Positions 16,344 through 25,518 of a stretch of DNA of 64,000 nucleotides are shown here, in pieces. Position 1 is the first letter of the stretch. The number at the start of each line of letters is the position of its first letter. Origin of the DNA: Arthrobacter sp. B1I2. Lineage in GTDB: Bacteria; Actinomycetota; Actinomycetes; Actinomycetales; Micrococcaceae. The DNA lies in NCBI RefSeq assembly GCF_030816485.1, contig NZ_JAUSYC010000001.1:1178001-1242000 (forward strand), in the 5' to 3' direction. The translations under genes were made by a program, and so were the position numbers. The notes beneath the pieces are model-generated. The model worked only from the letters and a program-made list of their open reading frames with translations, did no database searches and was not told where the DNA came from.

Positions 16344-17689
16344 TGGCGGATCCCACCCCCTCCGGTCCAGGGGATCCCATCCATGTTTCACCACCGCGCC
16401 CGGACGGGATTCTGACGGTCTCCGGGGGTGTGGGCGGCATTACCGTTCAATTGGAGGAGCTGGACGTGGGCGCCGGAAAGCTCGATGCACTCGCCCACCG
16501 GCTCGCCGCCATCGAGGCTGAGCTTTTCGGCGCCTGGCAGGGACTTGGTTCCTACCAGAACCGGCCGCGCGGCACGGGAACGGCCGCGCTCATTGCTGTG
16601 GGGGAGGCAAGGGATGCGTGCCAAAGAGTCCGGCTGGAGTTGCAGCGGATCGGCAGCCAGGTTCGCAGTTGCAGGCGGGATTACGACATGGCCGAAGCGG
16701 TTGCCCATATGCAGTGGATGCTTGGCGTGCCGGATCCGCAGGTGGAACTTCAGAAGCACGTGGACTTCTGGCGCACAGGATTCCTCAACGGTGATGCCAC
16801 TGAAATGCTGCTGACAAATGCCGTTACCGTCCTCCCTGTGACCAGGTCCGCGGTTGAAGCGGCCATCCCGGGGCTGCGTACGGGCCCGGTCAAAACCAGG
16901 CAGGAGGAAAGCCTGCGCATCGATCTCGATGCCACACCCGCCGGGTTGTTGGAGCGGGTCAGGCTGCTTGAGGAACGCGGCAGCGGCTTCATCGAGGTTA
17001 TTGAGGTGGAGAACAAGGGTGGGAAGGCTTACGTGGTGGCCGTTCCCGGAACGCAGGTAAAGGAAGAAGACGGCGGAACCAATCCCTTTGATCTGGGCGG
17101 CATCGTCGATGGCATGGGTAATGATTCCGCGCAGGTGAACGCCGCTGTCCTTCAGGCGCTGCATGCTGCCGGTGCGGAACCGGGAGCGGACGTAGTGGCG
17201 GTGGGTTACAGCCAAGGTGGCATCCACGCCATGAATCTGGCGGGTGACGAGGACTTCCTGAAGGAGTACCGCCTGAAATACGTACTGACCGCCGGCTCGC
17301 CGATCTCACGAATAATTCCTCCGGACGATGTCAGTACGCTCCACCTGGAACACCGCACGGACTGGGTGCCCGGCAGTGACGGCCTGCCGAACCGGGACAC
17401 CAGGAACCAGGTCACCGTAACCGTGACCAACGATCTGTATGTGCGCGGGGGAGAAGATGCCGGCCTGGGACCCGGGCACCGGCTCGGCGGATATGAGGAG
17501 GCCGGCCGTCTGGTGGCGGCGAGCAAGGACCCGTCCCTGGCGCAGTCCGCGGGGGTGCTGGGCGCAGTGTTGGGAGCCGGCGGAGCTGCCACTGCCACCC
17601 GCTTCTCCTTGACGAAGAGGCCGCCGCCCCCTCCAGCCATGGACCGCAGGGATCCCTTTTCCAGCCGGCCGCAACCGGGCGCCAAGTAG
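16343..17689 (+). CDS. Alpha/beta-hydrolase fused to a WXG-like helical N-terminus
   Basis: 448-449 residues from the coupled ATG at 16343. Residues 35-125 are helical (LEELDVGAGKLDALAHRL, ending MAEAVAHM) and resemble the helical hairpin of ESX-exported proteins. From about 225 the chain reads GKAYVVAVPGTQ, then VVAVGYSQGGIHAMNLAGD, a nucleophile elbow with serine 290 in G-Y-S-Q-G. EHRTDWVPGSD may hold the catalytic acid and GPGHRLGGY the histidine. The C-terminus is proline-rich and disordered. A lipase or esterase exported by type VII secretion is a reasonable reading, but neither activity nor export is shown. It is coupled to the WXG100-like gene. Confidence 0.72.
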   Translation: MADPTPSGPGDPIHVSPPRPDGILTVSGGVGGITVQLEELDVGAGKLDALAHRLAAIEAELFGAWQGLGSYQNRPRGTGTAALIAVGEARDACQRVRLELQRIGSQVRSCRRDYDMAEAVAHMQWMLGVPDPQVELQKHVDFWRTGFLNGDATEMLLTNAVTVLPVTRSAVEAAIPGLRTGPVKTRQEESLRIDLDATPAGLLERVRLLEERGSGFIEVIEVENKGGKAYVVAVPGTQVKEEDGGTNPFDLGGIVDGMGNDSAQVNAAVLQALHAAGAEPGADVVAVGYSQGGIHAMNLAGDEDFLKEYRLKYVLTAGSPISRIIPPDDVSTLHLEHRTDWVPGSDGLPNRDTRNQVTVTVTNDLYVRGGEDAGLGPGHRLGGYEEAGRLVAASKDPSLAQSAGVLGAVLGAGGAATATRFSLTKRPPPPPAMDRRDPFSSRPQPGAK

Positions 17690-17709
17690 GAGCGTGCAGC
17701 CAGGCAGGG

Positions 17710-18621
17710 TCATGAGATCTGGGCGGCGTGCAGTTCAGCGTACGCATCACCGCGCGACCTGGCGGGCGTTGGGGCTGGTTGTGGAGCGGGCTGGGAAGCC
17801 GGTGCCGGTGCGGCGGCGGGGCACCGGTAGTTGTAGTCGAGGTCGCCTTCCGTGAACTGGGTCAGCGTGACCATCCCTCCGGAAGTGAGGGGCGCAGCCG
17901 CACAATACTCCCGGGCCGTCGATGTGGACACGGCACCCGCCAGCCAGTTCTTGAGCCTGTGCAGGTTGCTGCCGGGACCCACTTCGCCCACAATTTCGCC
18001 GAACTGATACCCAGTCGAGTAAATACCCACTTCTGCGCCCGCGCTCTCCAGGTATGCGGTCATGCCTTCCAGCTCGGCAGCATTGGCGGCCTTGTCCCAA
18101 AGCCAGCTGTTTCCGGTTTCAACATCCAGCCACCACATGCGCCGCACCACGCCGTCGCCGGCTTCCTTCAGGATCGCGACGTCATTGACGGCCATGGCAT
18201 ACCCGTGGACGAACGCGCAGGCCGGAGCCTCCGTGCCATCGCACACGCCGTAGGGGTTGCTGACGTCCACGCCACGATGGTTGTTGTCTGTTGGCCACCA
18301 TTGGGATGCCACAGGCCCCGTTGCGGCGGTGTTAACGTACACCGCTGCCGGAGTTCCCCCTGCGGCATCTGAACTCCGGTCCGCCCAGGCCAGTTGGGCA
18401 GCCAGGCATGGGTTGACTGTGTCAGGCCGGCCGCCGTTCACACCAATAACCGCAAAAGCCGGGGGTGCGGGGAGGTCAACACCGCACTGGGGCCAGGAAA
18501 TGTCGTTGCCCAGAGCAGGGGCGTTCTGCAGTGCGGACCCTGTCTCGGCGTCTGCGTGTACCGGGCCGGGCTGCCATGCGAAAAGCAAGCAGGCGGCGAG
18601 CAGGATCCTTCTGGGCTTCAT
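17710..18621 (-). CDS. Secreted glycoside-hydrolase-like (GH25/DUF1906-type) protein
   Basis: About 303 residues from ATG 18621. MKPRRILLAACLLFAWQ is a signal peptide, cut near VHADAE. The mature part has GNDISWPQCG, FAVIGVNGG and RRMWWLDVETGNSW, the strand pattern and acidic residues of the TIM-barrel peptidoglycan hydrolase-like group (GH25, Rv2525c-like). The C-terminus is a Pro/Ala-rich tail (about 275-295). Four or more cysteines suggest disulfides in a secreted protein. The family call is by motif resemblance; enzymatic activity is uncertain. It converges on the WXG-like/hydrolase pair with a 20-base gap. Confidence 0.65.
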   Translation of the reverse strand: MKPRRILLAACLLFAWQPGPVHADAETGSALQNAPALGNDISWPQCGVDLPAPPAFAVIGVNGGRPDTVNPCLAAQLAWADRSSDAAGGTPAAVYVNTAATGPVASQWWPTDNNHRGVDVSNPYGVCDGTEAPACAFVHGYAMAVNDVAILKEAGDGVVRRMWWLDVETGNSWLWDKAANAAELEGMTAYLESAGAEVGIYSTGYQFGEIVGEVGPGSNLHRLKNWLAGAVSTSTAREYCAAAPLTSGGMVTLTQFTEGDLDYNYRCPAAAPAPASQPAPQPAPTPARSRGDAYAELHAAQIS

Positions 18622-18814
18622 TCTTCGGCCCCCGTCTTTCGGAACTGGCAGCAACAGGCCCTCCGGGGCCCGATTTGCAGCCTAAGCGGACCGCCCCCCA
18701 GGGGTCATCGGTGGCCGGTACTAAAGTTTTGAAGGCTCCCCGGCGAAAAGGCACCTGTTGCGTACCTGTTTTCGCCCGCCCCGACTACTTGGCGGTCAAA
18801 TCCCGGACAGGGAG

Positions 18815-19240
18815 TCAGCGCCGGCCGCCCGGCAGCAAACCCGCCACCAGTGAGACCAGGGAGATGATGATCGCGGCCAGGACCGCAGTCCAGAAGAACG
18901 AATCGATGGTGAGTTGCACCGGCGTGTAGGTGCTGATCCATGCCGTCAGGTACAGCATGGCGGCATTGATGACGATCGCGAACAGGCCAAGCGTCAGGAT
19001 GGTGATGGGAAGCGCCAGCAGTCTCACCAGTGGCCGCACGAAGGCGTTCACCACGCCGAAGATGAGGCCAATAAAGAGGTAGGCCAGGACAATCCCGATG
19101 GTTTCCGTGTCCTGCGAAACGCCGGTCCTGGCCACGGCATCGGATGCCGCGGTGCTCGAGATGTCCATTCCCGGCAGGATCCAGCTGGCCACCCAAAGAG
19201 CCGCGGCGTTGACGATGACCCGGAGGATAAGTGAACCCAT
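18815..19240 (-). CDS. Four-helix membrane protein, phage-holin-IV family (PF04020-like)
   Basis: 141 residues with four hydrophobic helices (about 3-20, 45-66, 75-98, 112-134). IGLIFGVVNAFVRPLVRLLALPITILTLGLF is the family's core. These proteins are common, small, chromosomally encoded in actinobacteria and not associated with phage; the role is unknown. About 193 bases between its stop and the neighbouring secreted protein hold only a weak 8-bp inverted repeat (18742-18749/18769-18776). Confidence 0.82.
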   Translation of the reverse strand: MGSLILRVIVNAAALWVASWILPGMDISSTAASDAVARTGVSQDTETIGIVLAYLFIGLIFGVVNAFVRPLVRLLALPITILTLGLFAIVINAAMLYLTAWISTYTPVQLTIDSFFWTAVLAAIIISLVSLVAGLLPGGRR

Positions 19241-19347
19241 GCCACCATGCTTCCATACGGTCCTGTAATGCGGCGGGGAGCGAACCCCTGAATTTCAGGG
19301 GTTCCCTCCCCGGATTCCCGCAGGGGCTTGGACGTAGGCTAGGAGCC

Positions 19348-20466
19348 ATGACTTCATCTGAGACCAGGGCCGGCGGCATCGCACCCCGCCCGGTGCTGGA
19401 CCGGCTGCCCCGCTATGCTGCAGGAAAGCCGCCGGCCACCGTCAGTGGACTGGCCAGCTACAAGCTGTCCTCCAACGAAAATCCCCTTCCGCCGATTCCT
19501 GCCGTGCTCGACGCCATCGCCAGCCAGACGGACTTCAACCGCTACCCGGATCCGCTGAGCAGCAAGCTCCGCGCCGCGCTCGCAGAATTCCTTGGCGTAC
19601 CGGCCGAGGACATTGTCACCGGAGCGGGAAGCCTGGGTGCCTTGAACCAGATCCTTGCGGCCTTTGCGGGCCAGAACGAGGACGGCAAGGCGGACGAAGT
19701 CATCTATGCATGGCGCTCCTTTGAGGCGTACCCCATCAGCGTGGGCCTGGCAGGGGCCGAGAGTGTGCGCATCCCCGTGACCGCGGACGGTCGGCATGAC
19801 CTGGAAGCGATGGCGGCCGCCGTGACTGCACGCACCAAGGTCGTCCTTCTCTGCACGCCCAACAACCCCACCGGCCCTGCCTTAACTGCAGCTGAAACCG
19901 AAGCCTTTATCCGGTCCGTTCCCGGGGACGTCGTGGTGGTCATTGACGAGGCGTACCAGGAGTTCGTCCGGGCGGAGGACGCCGTGGACGGGCTTGGGCT
20001 CTACCGCAAATACCCCAACGTGGTTGTGCTCCGGACCTTTTCCAAAGCACACGGCCTGGCCGGCCTCCGCGTTGGTTACAGCGTCTCGGGCCCCGAACTG
20101 ACCCAGTACCTTCGGGTTGCCGCCACACCATTCGCCGTCTCCCAGATAGCCGAAAAAGCAGCAATTGTTTCCCTTGAGAATTACGCCCAAGTTGTCGAAA
20201 GGGTACAAAAACTCGTGGACGAGCGGGCGCGGGTAACGGCCGGTCTGCGCGAGCTCGGATGGGCCGTCCCCAACGCCCAAGGCAACTTCGTTTGGCTCGC
20301 ACTTGGTGCTGAGAGTGCCGCCTTCGCTGAGCTGGCCGGGACGCGCGCCCTCTCGGTGCGGGCATTCCCCGGCGAGGGCGTCAGGGTCAGCATCGGGGAA
20401 CCCGAGGCCAACACCCGCTTCCTCCAGCTGTGTGCCGACTATACAAAGGCGCCGTCAACTTCCTAG
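19348..20466 (+). CDS. pat: Aromatic amino acid aminotransferase (Pat; HisC-like)
   Basis: 372 residues, PLP-dependent, class I/II. It carries YKLSSNENPLPP, NRYPDPLSSKLRAAL, LCTPNNPTGPA, VVVIDEAYQEFV and the PLP lysine in VLRTFSKAHGLAGLRVGY. The segment YAWRSFEAYPISV is the form seen in mycobacterial Pat, which transaminates aromatic amino acids and histidinol phosphate, rather than that of true HisC. The ATG at 19348 follows AGGAG closely and also a TAGGCT hexamer seven bases upstream, so leaderless or leadered translation are both possible. It is divergent from the small membrane protein. Confidence 0.87.
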   Translation: MTSSETRAGGIAPRPVLDRLPRYAAGKPPATVSGLASYKLSSNENPLPPIPAVLDAIASQTDFNRYPDPLSSKLRAALAEFLGVPAEDIVTGAGSLGALNQILAAFAGQNEDGKADEVIYAWRSFEAYPISVGLAGAESVRIPVTADGRHDLEAMAAAVTARTKVVLLCTPNNPTGPALTAAETEAFIRSVPGDVVVVIDEAYQEFVRAEDAVDGLGLYRKYPNVVVLRTFSKAHGLAGLRVGYSVSGPELTQYLRVAATPFAVSQIAEKAAIVSLENYAQVVERVQKLVDERARVTAGLRELGWAVPNAQGNFVWLALGAESAAFAELAGTRALSVRAFPGEGVRVSIGEPEANTRFLQLCADYTKAPSTS

Positions 20467-20528
20467 CACTTAACATGTAGCCCTCCCGCTACTTACCGAA
20501 GATAAAGTTAGGATCAGTAAGCCAATGT

Positions 20529-20566
20529 ATATGCCGTAAAGGGAATGTATTCCTTTAGCGGCATAT
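20529..20566. promoter_or_regulatory. Long inverted repeat upstream of the bkd operon
   Basis: ATATGCCGTAAAGGGA (20529-20544) faces TCCTTTAGCGGCATAT (20551-20566), complementary with one bulge and one mismatch around a six-base centre. It lies about 50 bases before the E1-alpha start. It may be an operator or an mRNA leader hairpin. No local regulator gene is an obvious partner. Confidence 0.55.
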
Positions 20567-20617
20567 ATCCCAGCGACATTTTGCATTGCATCCGCATGCG
20601 GCAAGCAAGGAGACGGT

Positions 20618-21874
20618 ATGGGCACTCATCTGCCTTCCACCGAGTTCGATGGAACAGCGGTAGACGACCAGCGTGAGGCGGAAGCCGAGGCGGTCCTCGG
20701 CGCGCCCGCAGAGCCGATGGTCCAACTGCTGGGTCCCGACGGAGTGATGGGGCGGGATCCCGTGTTCTCCGAATATGCCGATCGGATCGACGCCGGGAAG
20801 CTGCGCGGGTTCTACGCGGACATGGCAGCCATCCGGCGCTTCGACGTCGAGGCCACCGCACTCCAGCGCCAGGGCCAACTGGCGCTGTGGGTACCGCTGA
20901 CGGGGCAGGAAGCGGCCCAGATCGGCTCGGGGCGTGCCAGCCAGCCGCAGGACTACATCTTTCCCACCTACCGCGAGCACGGCGTCGCCCTGACGCGGAA
21001 CGTTGACCTGGCGGAACTGCTTCGCCAGTTCCGTGGAGTTTCCAACGGAGGATGGAACCCCAAGGACACCAACTTCCACCTCTACACCCTTGTTCTTGCC
21101 GCGCAGACTCCGCATGCCGTGGGCTACGCCATGGGCCTGCAGCGGGACCAGAAGCTGGCTGCGGCCAACGCAGCCCCGGACCAGCCGCAGGAACCCAAGG
21201 CCGCCGTCATGGTCTACTTTGGCGACGGCGCCAGTTCTGAAGGCGACGTCCACGAATCCATGGTCTTCGCCTCGTCCTACAACGCGCCGGTGGTGTTCTT
21301 CTGCCAAAACAACCACTGGGCCATTTCGGTGCCCAGCACCGTGCAGACCCGGGTGCCGCTGGCCGACCGTGCCAAGGGCTACGGTTTCCCGGGAATCCGG
21401 GTGGACGGAAACGACGTCGTCGCGGTCCACGCCGTCACCGAATGGGCCCTCGAACGTGCCCGGCAGGGCCGGGGACCCGTGCTGATCGAGGCCTTCACCT
21501 ACCGGGTGGGGGCGCACACTACCGCGGACGACCCCACGAAATACCGGGGCTCGGATGAGGAGGATCAATGGCGCGCCAAAGACCCCCTCGAACGCCTCGA
21601 AAAGTACCTCCGCTCCCAGGACCTGGCCGATGACGCCTTCTTCGCGAAGGTCAAGGCCGACGGCGACGAGCTCGCCGCGTACGTCCGCCGCACCGCCCAT
21701 GACCTTGAAAGCCCGGATATCCGGACGGCGTTCGCCAACACCTATGCCGAAGCCCATCCGCTGGTGGCAGAGGAACTGGCCTGGTTCGAGGAGTACAGCG
21801 CAGGATTTGCCGACCAGCCACCCGCCGGCGGGGCAGGTAGCCACCAGGCAGCGACAGACGGGGCAGCCAACTGA
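20618..21874 (+). CDS. bkdA: Branched-chain 2-oxoacid (or pyruvate) dehydrogenase E1 alpha
   Basis: 418 residues. The thiamine-diphosphate motif GDGASSEGDVHES is followed by CQNNHWAISVP. The phosphorylation-loop-like YRVGAHTTADDPTKYR is also family-typical. With the beta subunit it decarboxylates 2-oxoacids and acylates the lipoyl group of E2. Often annotated pdhA, but actinobacteria use a homodimeric AceE for pyruvate, so a branched-chain substrate is more likely. The start follows AAGGAG. Its stop overlaps the next start (ATGA at 21871-21874 region), the first coupling in a three-gene operon. Confidence 0.9.
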   Translation: MGTHLPSTEFDGTAVDDQREAEAEAVLGAPAEPMVQLLGPDGVMGRDPVFSEYADRIDAGKLRGFYADMAAIRRFDVEATALQRQGQLALWVPLTGQEAAQIGSGRASQPQDYIFPTYREHGVALTRNVDLAELLRQFRGVSNGGWNPKDTNFHLYTLVLAAQTPHAVGYAMGLQRDQKLAAANAAPDQPQEPKAAVMVYFGDGASSEGDVHESMVFASSYNAPVVFFCQNNHWAISVPSTVQTRVPLADRAKGYGFPGIRVDGNDVVAVHAVTEWALERARQGRGPVLIEAFTYRVGAHTTADDPTKYRGSDEEDQWRAKDPLERLEKYLRSQDLADDAFFAKVKADGDELAAYVRRTAHDLESPDIRTAFANTYAEAHPLVAEELAWFEEYSAGFADQPPAGGAGSHQAATDGAAN

Positions 21875-22854
21875 TGACCACCATGACCATTGCCAAGGCC
21901 ATCAACGAAGGCCTCCGTGCGACGCTCGGCAACAATCCCCGCACGCTCCTCATGGGTGAGGACATCGGCCCCCTGGGCGGCGTCTACCGGGTCACTGACG
22001 GCCTGATCGCCGAGTTCGGCCCCGACCGGGTGGTGGATACCCCGCTGGCGGAATCGGGGATCGTGGGGACGGCCATCGGGCTTGCCCTCAGCGGCTACCT
22101 TCCGGTGTGCGAGATCCAGTTCGACGGCTTCGTTTTTCCGGGCTTCAACCAGATCACCACCCAGCTGGCCAAGATGCACTCGCGAAGCAACGGCAACCTC
22201 ACCGTGCCCGTCGTCATCCGCATCCCGTACGGCGGCGGCATCGGCTCGATCGAGCACCACTCCGAATCCCCGGAGGCGCTCTTCGCGCATACCGCCGGTT
22301 TGCGGATCATCACCCCGTCCAACGCGCACGACGCCTACTGGATGATCCAGCAGGCGGTGGACTGCCAGGATCCCGTGATTGTCTTCGAACCGAAGCGCCG
22401 CTACTGGCTCAAGGGCGACGTGGACACGGAGTCGCCCGGCGCTTCGGCGGACCCGTTCAAGGCCCATGTCCTGCGGGAGGGCACGGACGCCACCATCGTC
22501 GCGTACGGTCCCCTGGTTCCGGTTGCCCTCGCCGCGGCCAATGCCGCAGCGGAAGACGGCAGGAAGGTTGAGGTCATCGACCTGCGGTCAATTTCGCCGA
22601 TCGACTTCGACACCGTCACCGCCTCCGTCCGGAAGACCGGACGCCTGATCGTGGCACACGAGGCCCCAACGTTCGGCGGGATCGGCGGCGAGATCGCCGC
22701 ACGCATCAGCGAACGCGCCTTCCATTCGCTCGAGGCACCCGTGATCCGCGTCGGCGGATTCCACATGCCGTACCCCGTTGCCAAGGTGGAGGAAGACTAT
22801 CTTCCGGACATCGACCGCATCCTGGAGGCGCTGGACCGCGCCCTCTCCTACTGA
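21874..22854 (+). CDS. bkdB: 2-oxoacid dehydrogenase E1 beta subunit
   Basis: 326 residues. [18 protein letters not shown] and [21 protein letters not shown] contain the glutamate that activates thiamine diphosphate. [30 protein letters not shown] is the conserved central region, and the C-terminal transketolase domain reads [13 protein letters not shown]. It forms the alpha2beta2 E1 with the preceding gene product and is translated from an overlapping ATG. Confidence 0.94.
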   Translation: MTTMTIAKAINEGLRATLGNNPRTLLMGEDIGPLGGVYRVTDGLIAEFGPDRVVDTPLAESGIVGTAIGLALSGYLPVCEIQFDGFVFPGFNQITTQLAKMHSRSNGNLTVPVVIRIPYGGGIGSIEHHSESPEALFAHTAGLRIITPSNAHDAYWMIQQAVDCQDPVIVFEPKRRYWLKGDVDTESPGASADPFKAHVLREGTDATIVAYGPLVPVALAAANAAAEDGRKVEVIDLRSISPIDFDTVTASVRKTGRLIVAHEAPTFGGIGGEIAARISERAFHSLEAPVIRVGGFHMPYPVAKVEEDYLPDIDRILEALDRALSY

Positions 22855-22861
22855 GGACACC

Positions 22862-24346
22862 ATGACCCTGAACAAGTTCAACCTGCCCGACGTCGGCGAG
22901 GGCCTCACGGAGGCGGAGATCGTCTCGTGGAAGGTCAAGCCGGGTGACGCCGTCGCCATCAATGACGTCCTTTGTGAAATCGAAACCGCCAAGTCCATCG
23001 TGGAACTGCCCTCCCCGTTTGCCGGAACGGTCACCGAACTGCTCGTGGAGGAAGGGGTGACCGTCGACGTCGGCACCGCCATCATCAGCGTCAGCGACCA
23101 GGTTTCCGGTGATCCCACGCCCGCGGACGTCCGCGCGCCTGAAGTCCGGGCCCCTGAGGCACCGGCGCAGCCGCTCTACGGCAAGCTTCCGGAGGATGCG
23201 GCACAGGGCGCCACGCACGACGGCGGCGCCGGCGGCAGTGCGCTGCCCGGCGGTCCGCTGGTGGGCTCCGGTCCCAAGGCCGACGCCGTCAAGCGCCGCC
23301 CCCGGAAGGCAGCCCCGGCCGCCGCTGTAACGTTCAACGCTCCCGCAGTTGAACCTGTCCAGCCCCACACGCCCGCCGCCGTGTCCGGCAACGAACCTGC
23401 CGCCGTCGACGCCCGGCAAACCTTTGGCGGCACCATCACGGGCCTGGTCAACCGGGTGCTGGCCAAGCCCCCGGTCCGCAAGATCGCCCGCGACCTGGGC
23501 ATCGACCTGGCGGACGTGGTTGCCACGGGTTCGCGCGGCGAGGTGACGCGCGAGGACCTGGTCAGCTACCAGGCCCAGCGGGACGCGGAACTGGATAAGG
23601 CAGACGGCTTCTGGGGCAAGGCCGGAAAGCCGCAGGACCAGCGCGTGGAGCGCATCCCGGTTAAGGGCGTCCGCAAGGCCACGGCCAAGGCAATGGTGGA
23701 GTCGGCATTCGCAGCGCCGCATGTCAGCATCTTCGTGGATGTCGACGCGAGCCGCACCATGGAGTTCGTCAAGCGGCTCAAGGCCTCCCGGGACTTCGAG
23801 GGAATCAAGGTCTCGCCGCTTCTCATCCTGGCCAAGGCCGTCATCTGGGCTGCCGCCCGGAACCCCAGCGTGAATGCGTCATGGGTGGACAACGAAGGCT
23901 CCGATACCGCGGAAATCCACGTCAAGCACTTCATGAACCTGGGCATCGCCGCAGCCACCCCCCGCGGCCTGATGGTCCCCAACATCAAGAACGCGCAGGA
24001 CCTGTCGCTGAAGGAGCTGGCCCTGGCGCTGAACAACCTGGCCACCACCGCCAGGGCCGGGAAGACCCAGCCGGCGCAGATGCAGGGCGGCACGCTCACC
24101 ATCACCAACATCGGCGCCCTGGGCATCGATACGGGTACGCCCATCATCAACCCGGGCGAGGTGGCCATCGTTGCCTTCGGAACCATCAAGCAGAAGCCCT
24201 GGGTCCTGGACGGTGAGGTGATTCCGCGCTGGATCACCACGCTGGGCGGATCCTTTGACCACCGCGTGGTGGATGGTGACCTGTCCGCCCGCTTCATGGC
24301 CGACGTCGCGGCCATCCTTGAAGAGCCCGCGCTGCTCCTGGACTAG
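22862..24346 (+). CDS. bkdC: Dihydrolipoamide acyltransferase E2
   Basis: 494 residues. A single lipoyl domain (1-77) has the lipoylated lysine 44 in [13 protein letters not shown] long Ala/Pro linker follows. The E1/E3-binding domain (about 195-235) reads [17 protein letters not shown]. The catalytic domain ends in [15 protein letters not shown] with the active histidine near 467. It starts eight bases after the E1-beta stop. A dedicated E3 (lipoamide dehydrogenase) gene is not in the window. Confidence 0.94.
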   Translation: MTLNKFNLPDVGEGLTEAEIVSWKVKPGDAVAINDVLCEIETAKSIVELPSPFAGTVTELLVEEGVTVDVGTAIISVSDQVSGDPTPADVRAPEVRAPEAPAQPLYGKLPEDAAQGATHDGGAGGSALPGGPLVGSGPKADAVKRRPRKAAPAAAVTFNAPAVEPVQPHTPAAVSGNEPAAVDARQTFGGTITGLVNRVLAKPPVRKIARDLGIDLADVVATGSRGEVTREDLVSYQAQRDAELDKADGFWGKAGKPQDQRVERIPVKGVRKATAKAMVESAFAAPHVSIFVDVDASRTMEFVKRLKASRDFEGIKVSPLLILAKAVIWAAARNPSVNASWVDNEGSDTAEIHVKHFMNLGIAAATPRGLMVPNIKNAQDLSLKELALALNNLATTARAGKTQPAQMQGGTLTITNIGALGIDTGTPIINPGEVAIVAFGTIKQKPWVLDGEVIPRWITTLGGSFDHRVVDGDLSARFMADVAAILEEPALLLD

Positions 24347-24351
24347 GCCGT

Positions 24352-24981
24352 TTGGAACAGGGCGTGACGGTAAGCAGCGGGTCAATCCGGGTCAGGAACC
24401 GCACGGCCAGTTGGCTGACGGAGGTTTTCCAGCCTCCCGTGGTGGTGAGCATCCAGCTGTTGATCAGCCCGCTGGCGGAGGACGGATTTCCGGGATCGAT
24501 TGGCTACGGCGCGCTGGCGGCCCTCTTTGTGTGCGTGCTTCCGCTGTTGGTGCTGCTGGTCCTGGTCAGGCTGGGGAAGGTCACGGACCACCACGTCAGT
24601 GACCGGAAACAGCGCGCACCCGTGCTCCTGATGGCACTGGGCTGCATCGCTGTTGGACTGCTGGTGCTGAGGGCCGTGGACGCACCACTGAGCGTGATCG
24701 CCATGGTCCTGGCGGTGGTGGGCGGCGTGGCCGTGCTGGCCGCCGTCAGCCCGTTCTGGAAGATGAGCGGACATGCCGCTGCCGTCTCCTGCGCCGCCGT
24801 CGTATCGGTGCTGATGCTCGGCGCCGCGTGGGCTCCGGCTCTGCTCCTTATTCCGGCGGTCAGCTGGTCACGGGTGGTCCTGCGGGCGCATTCCCTGGCC
24901 CAGGTGGTGGCCGGGTCGCTCTTCGGCGGTGTGGTGATGGCCGGGATCTGGTGGCTGTTGCAGGGCTGGCTGCTCGGCTGA
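24352..24981 (+). CDS. PAP2-family membrane phosphatase
   Basis: About 209 residues with six hydrophobic helices. The acid phosphatase motifs appear as KMSGHAAAVS and SWSRVVLRAHSLAQVVAGSLFG (SGH and S-R-x(5)-H). The first motif lysine region is VSDRKQRAP. Likely a lipid phosphate or undecaprenyl-pyrophosphate-type phosphatase in the membrane. A TTG at 24352, five bases after the E2 stop, or a GTG at 24364 could start it; neither has a strong ribosome site. Co-transcription with bkd is probable by spacing, but a shared function is not. Confidence 0.82.
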   Translation: MEQGVTVSSGSIRVRNRTASWLTEVFQPPVVVSIQLLISPLAEDGFPGSIGYGALAALFVCVLPLLVLLVLVRLGKVTDHHVSDRKQRAPVLLMALGCIAVGLLVLRAVDAPLSVIAMVLAVVGGVAVLAAVSPFWKMSGHAAAVSCAAVVSVLMLGAAWAPALLLIPAVSWSRVVLRAHSLAQVVAGSLFGGVVMAGIWWLLQGWLLG

Positions 24982-25005
24982 ACAGCCCAGCCCGGCCGCG
25001 GGGTA

Positions 25006-25380
25006 TTAGTACGCGGAGTACGCGGTGAAGGCCTCAAGCATGGCCGGATCGGCCGTGGTTCCCAGGACCACCGCTGCTGCGGTCATCAGGCCGCCCATCA
25101 GGGCAGCTGCGCCGGCCCAGGCTCCCAGGAGCTTCCAGTCCTCGCGCAGTACGCTGCGCACGGTCTGGGGAAGCTGGAGTCCCGGCGCGATCAGGTTGGG
25201 GGCGCTGTCCAGGCTGCCATCATCAAGCAGTGCAACAACCCGGCCGTTGCTGCGGTCCACCCGCATGGAGGAGATGTGGTTTCCGTGGCGGGCCAGCAGG
25301 ATGTCGTGGCCTACGAGGTGGCGGCGCTGCAAGGTGATCAAGGGGAGCCCTTCGCTGGGGGTGGATGCGTCGATGTCCAC
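25006..25380 (-). CDS. Uncharacterised protein with one C-terminal membrane helix
   Basis: 124 residues from a GTG at 25380. The N-terminal 75 residues are soluble (HLVGHDILLARHGNHISSMRVDRSNGRVVALL), followed by one hydrophobic helix (about 86-108) near the C-terminus. It may be tail-anchored. No family is recognised. It converges with the PAP2 gene and lies downstream of the universal stress protein gene, separated by a hairpin. Confidence 0.6.
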   Translation of the reverse strand: MDIDASTPSEGLPLITLQRRHLVGHDILLARHGNHISSMRVDRSNGRVVALLDDGSLDSAPNLIAPGLQLPQTVRSVLREDWKLLGAWAGAAALMGGLMTAAAVVLGTTADPAMLEAFTAYSAY

Positions 25381-25445
25381 GCCTTTGGGGCCTCTTCAAT
25401 TTTATCGTTGGCGACTGGGGCGAAACCCGTTCCGGCCGGTGAGAA

Positions 25446-25489
25446 CGGACACCCCCCGCAGCGATATCCGCCACCACGGGGAGTGTCCG
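25446..25489 (-). terminator. Hairpin downstream of the universal stress protein gene
   Basis: CGGACACCCCCCG (25446-25458) pairs with CGGGGAGTGTCCG (25477-25489) with one mismatch. It lies 30 bases beyond the stop of the minus-strand gene. Confidence 0.5.
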
Positions 25490-25518
25490 GCGTTACGCCG
25501 CCAGCGGGATCCGGGTGC

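Noticed and set aside
18742..18776. GGCGAAAA...TTTTCGCC hairpin downstream of the four-helix membrane protein
   Set aside because: Only eight base pairs with a 19-base loop; too weak to call a terminator.
20555..21844. A 429-codon minus-strand frame opposite E1 alpha
   Set aside because: Shadow of a well-supported gene; no ribosome site and no family-like sequence.
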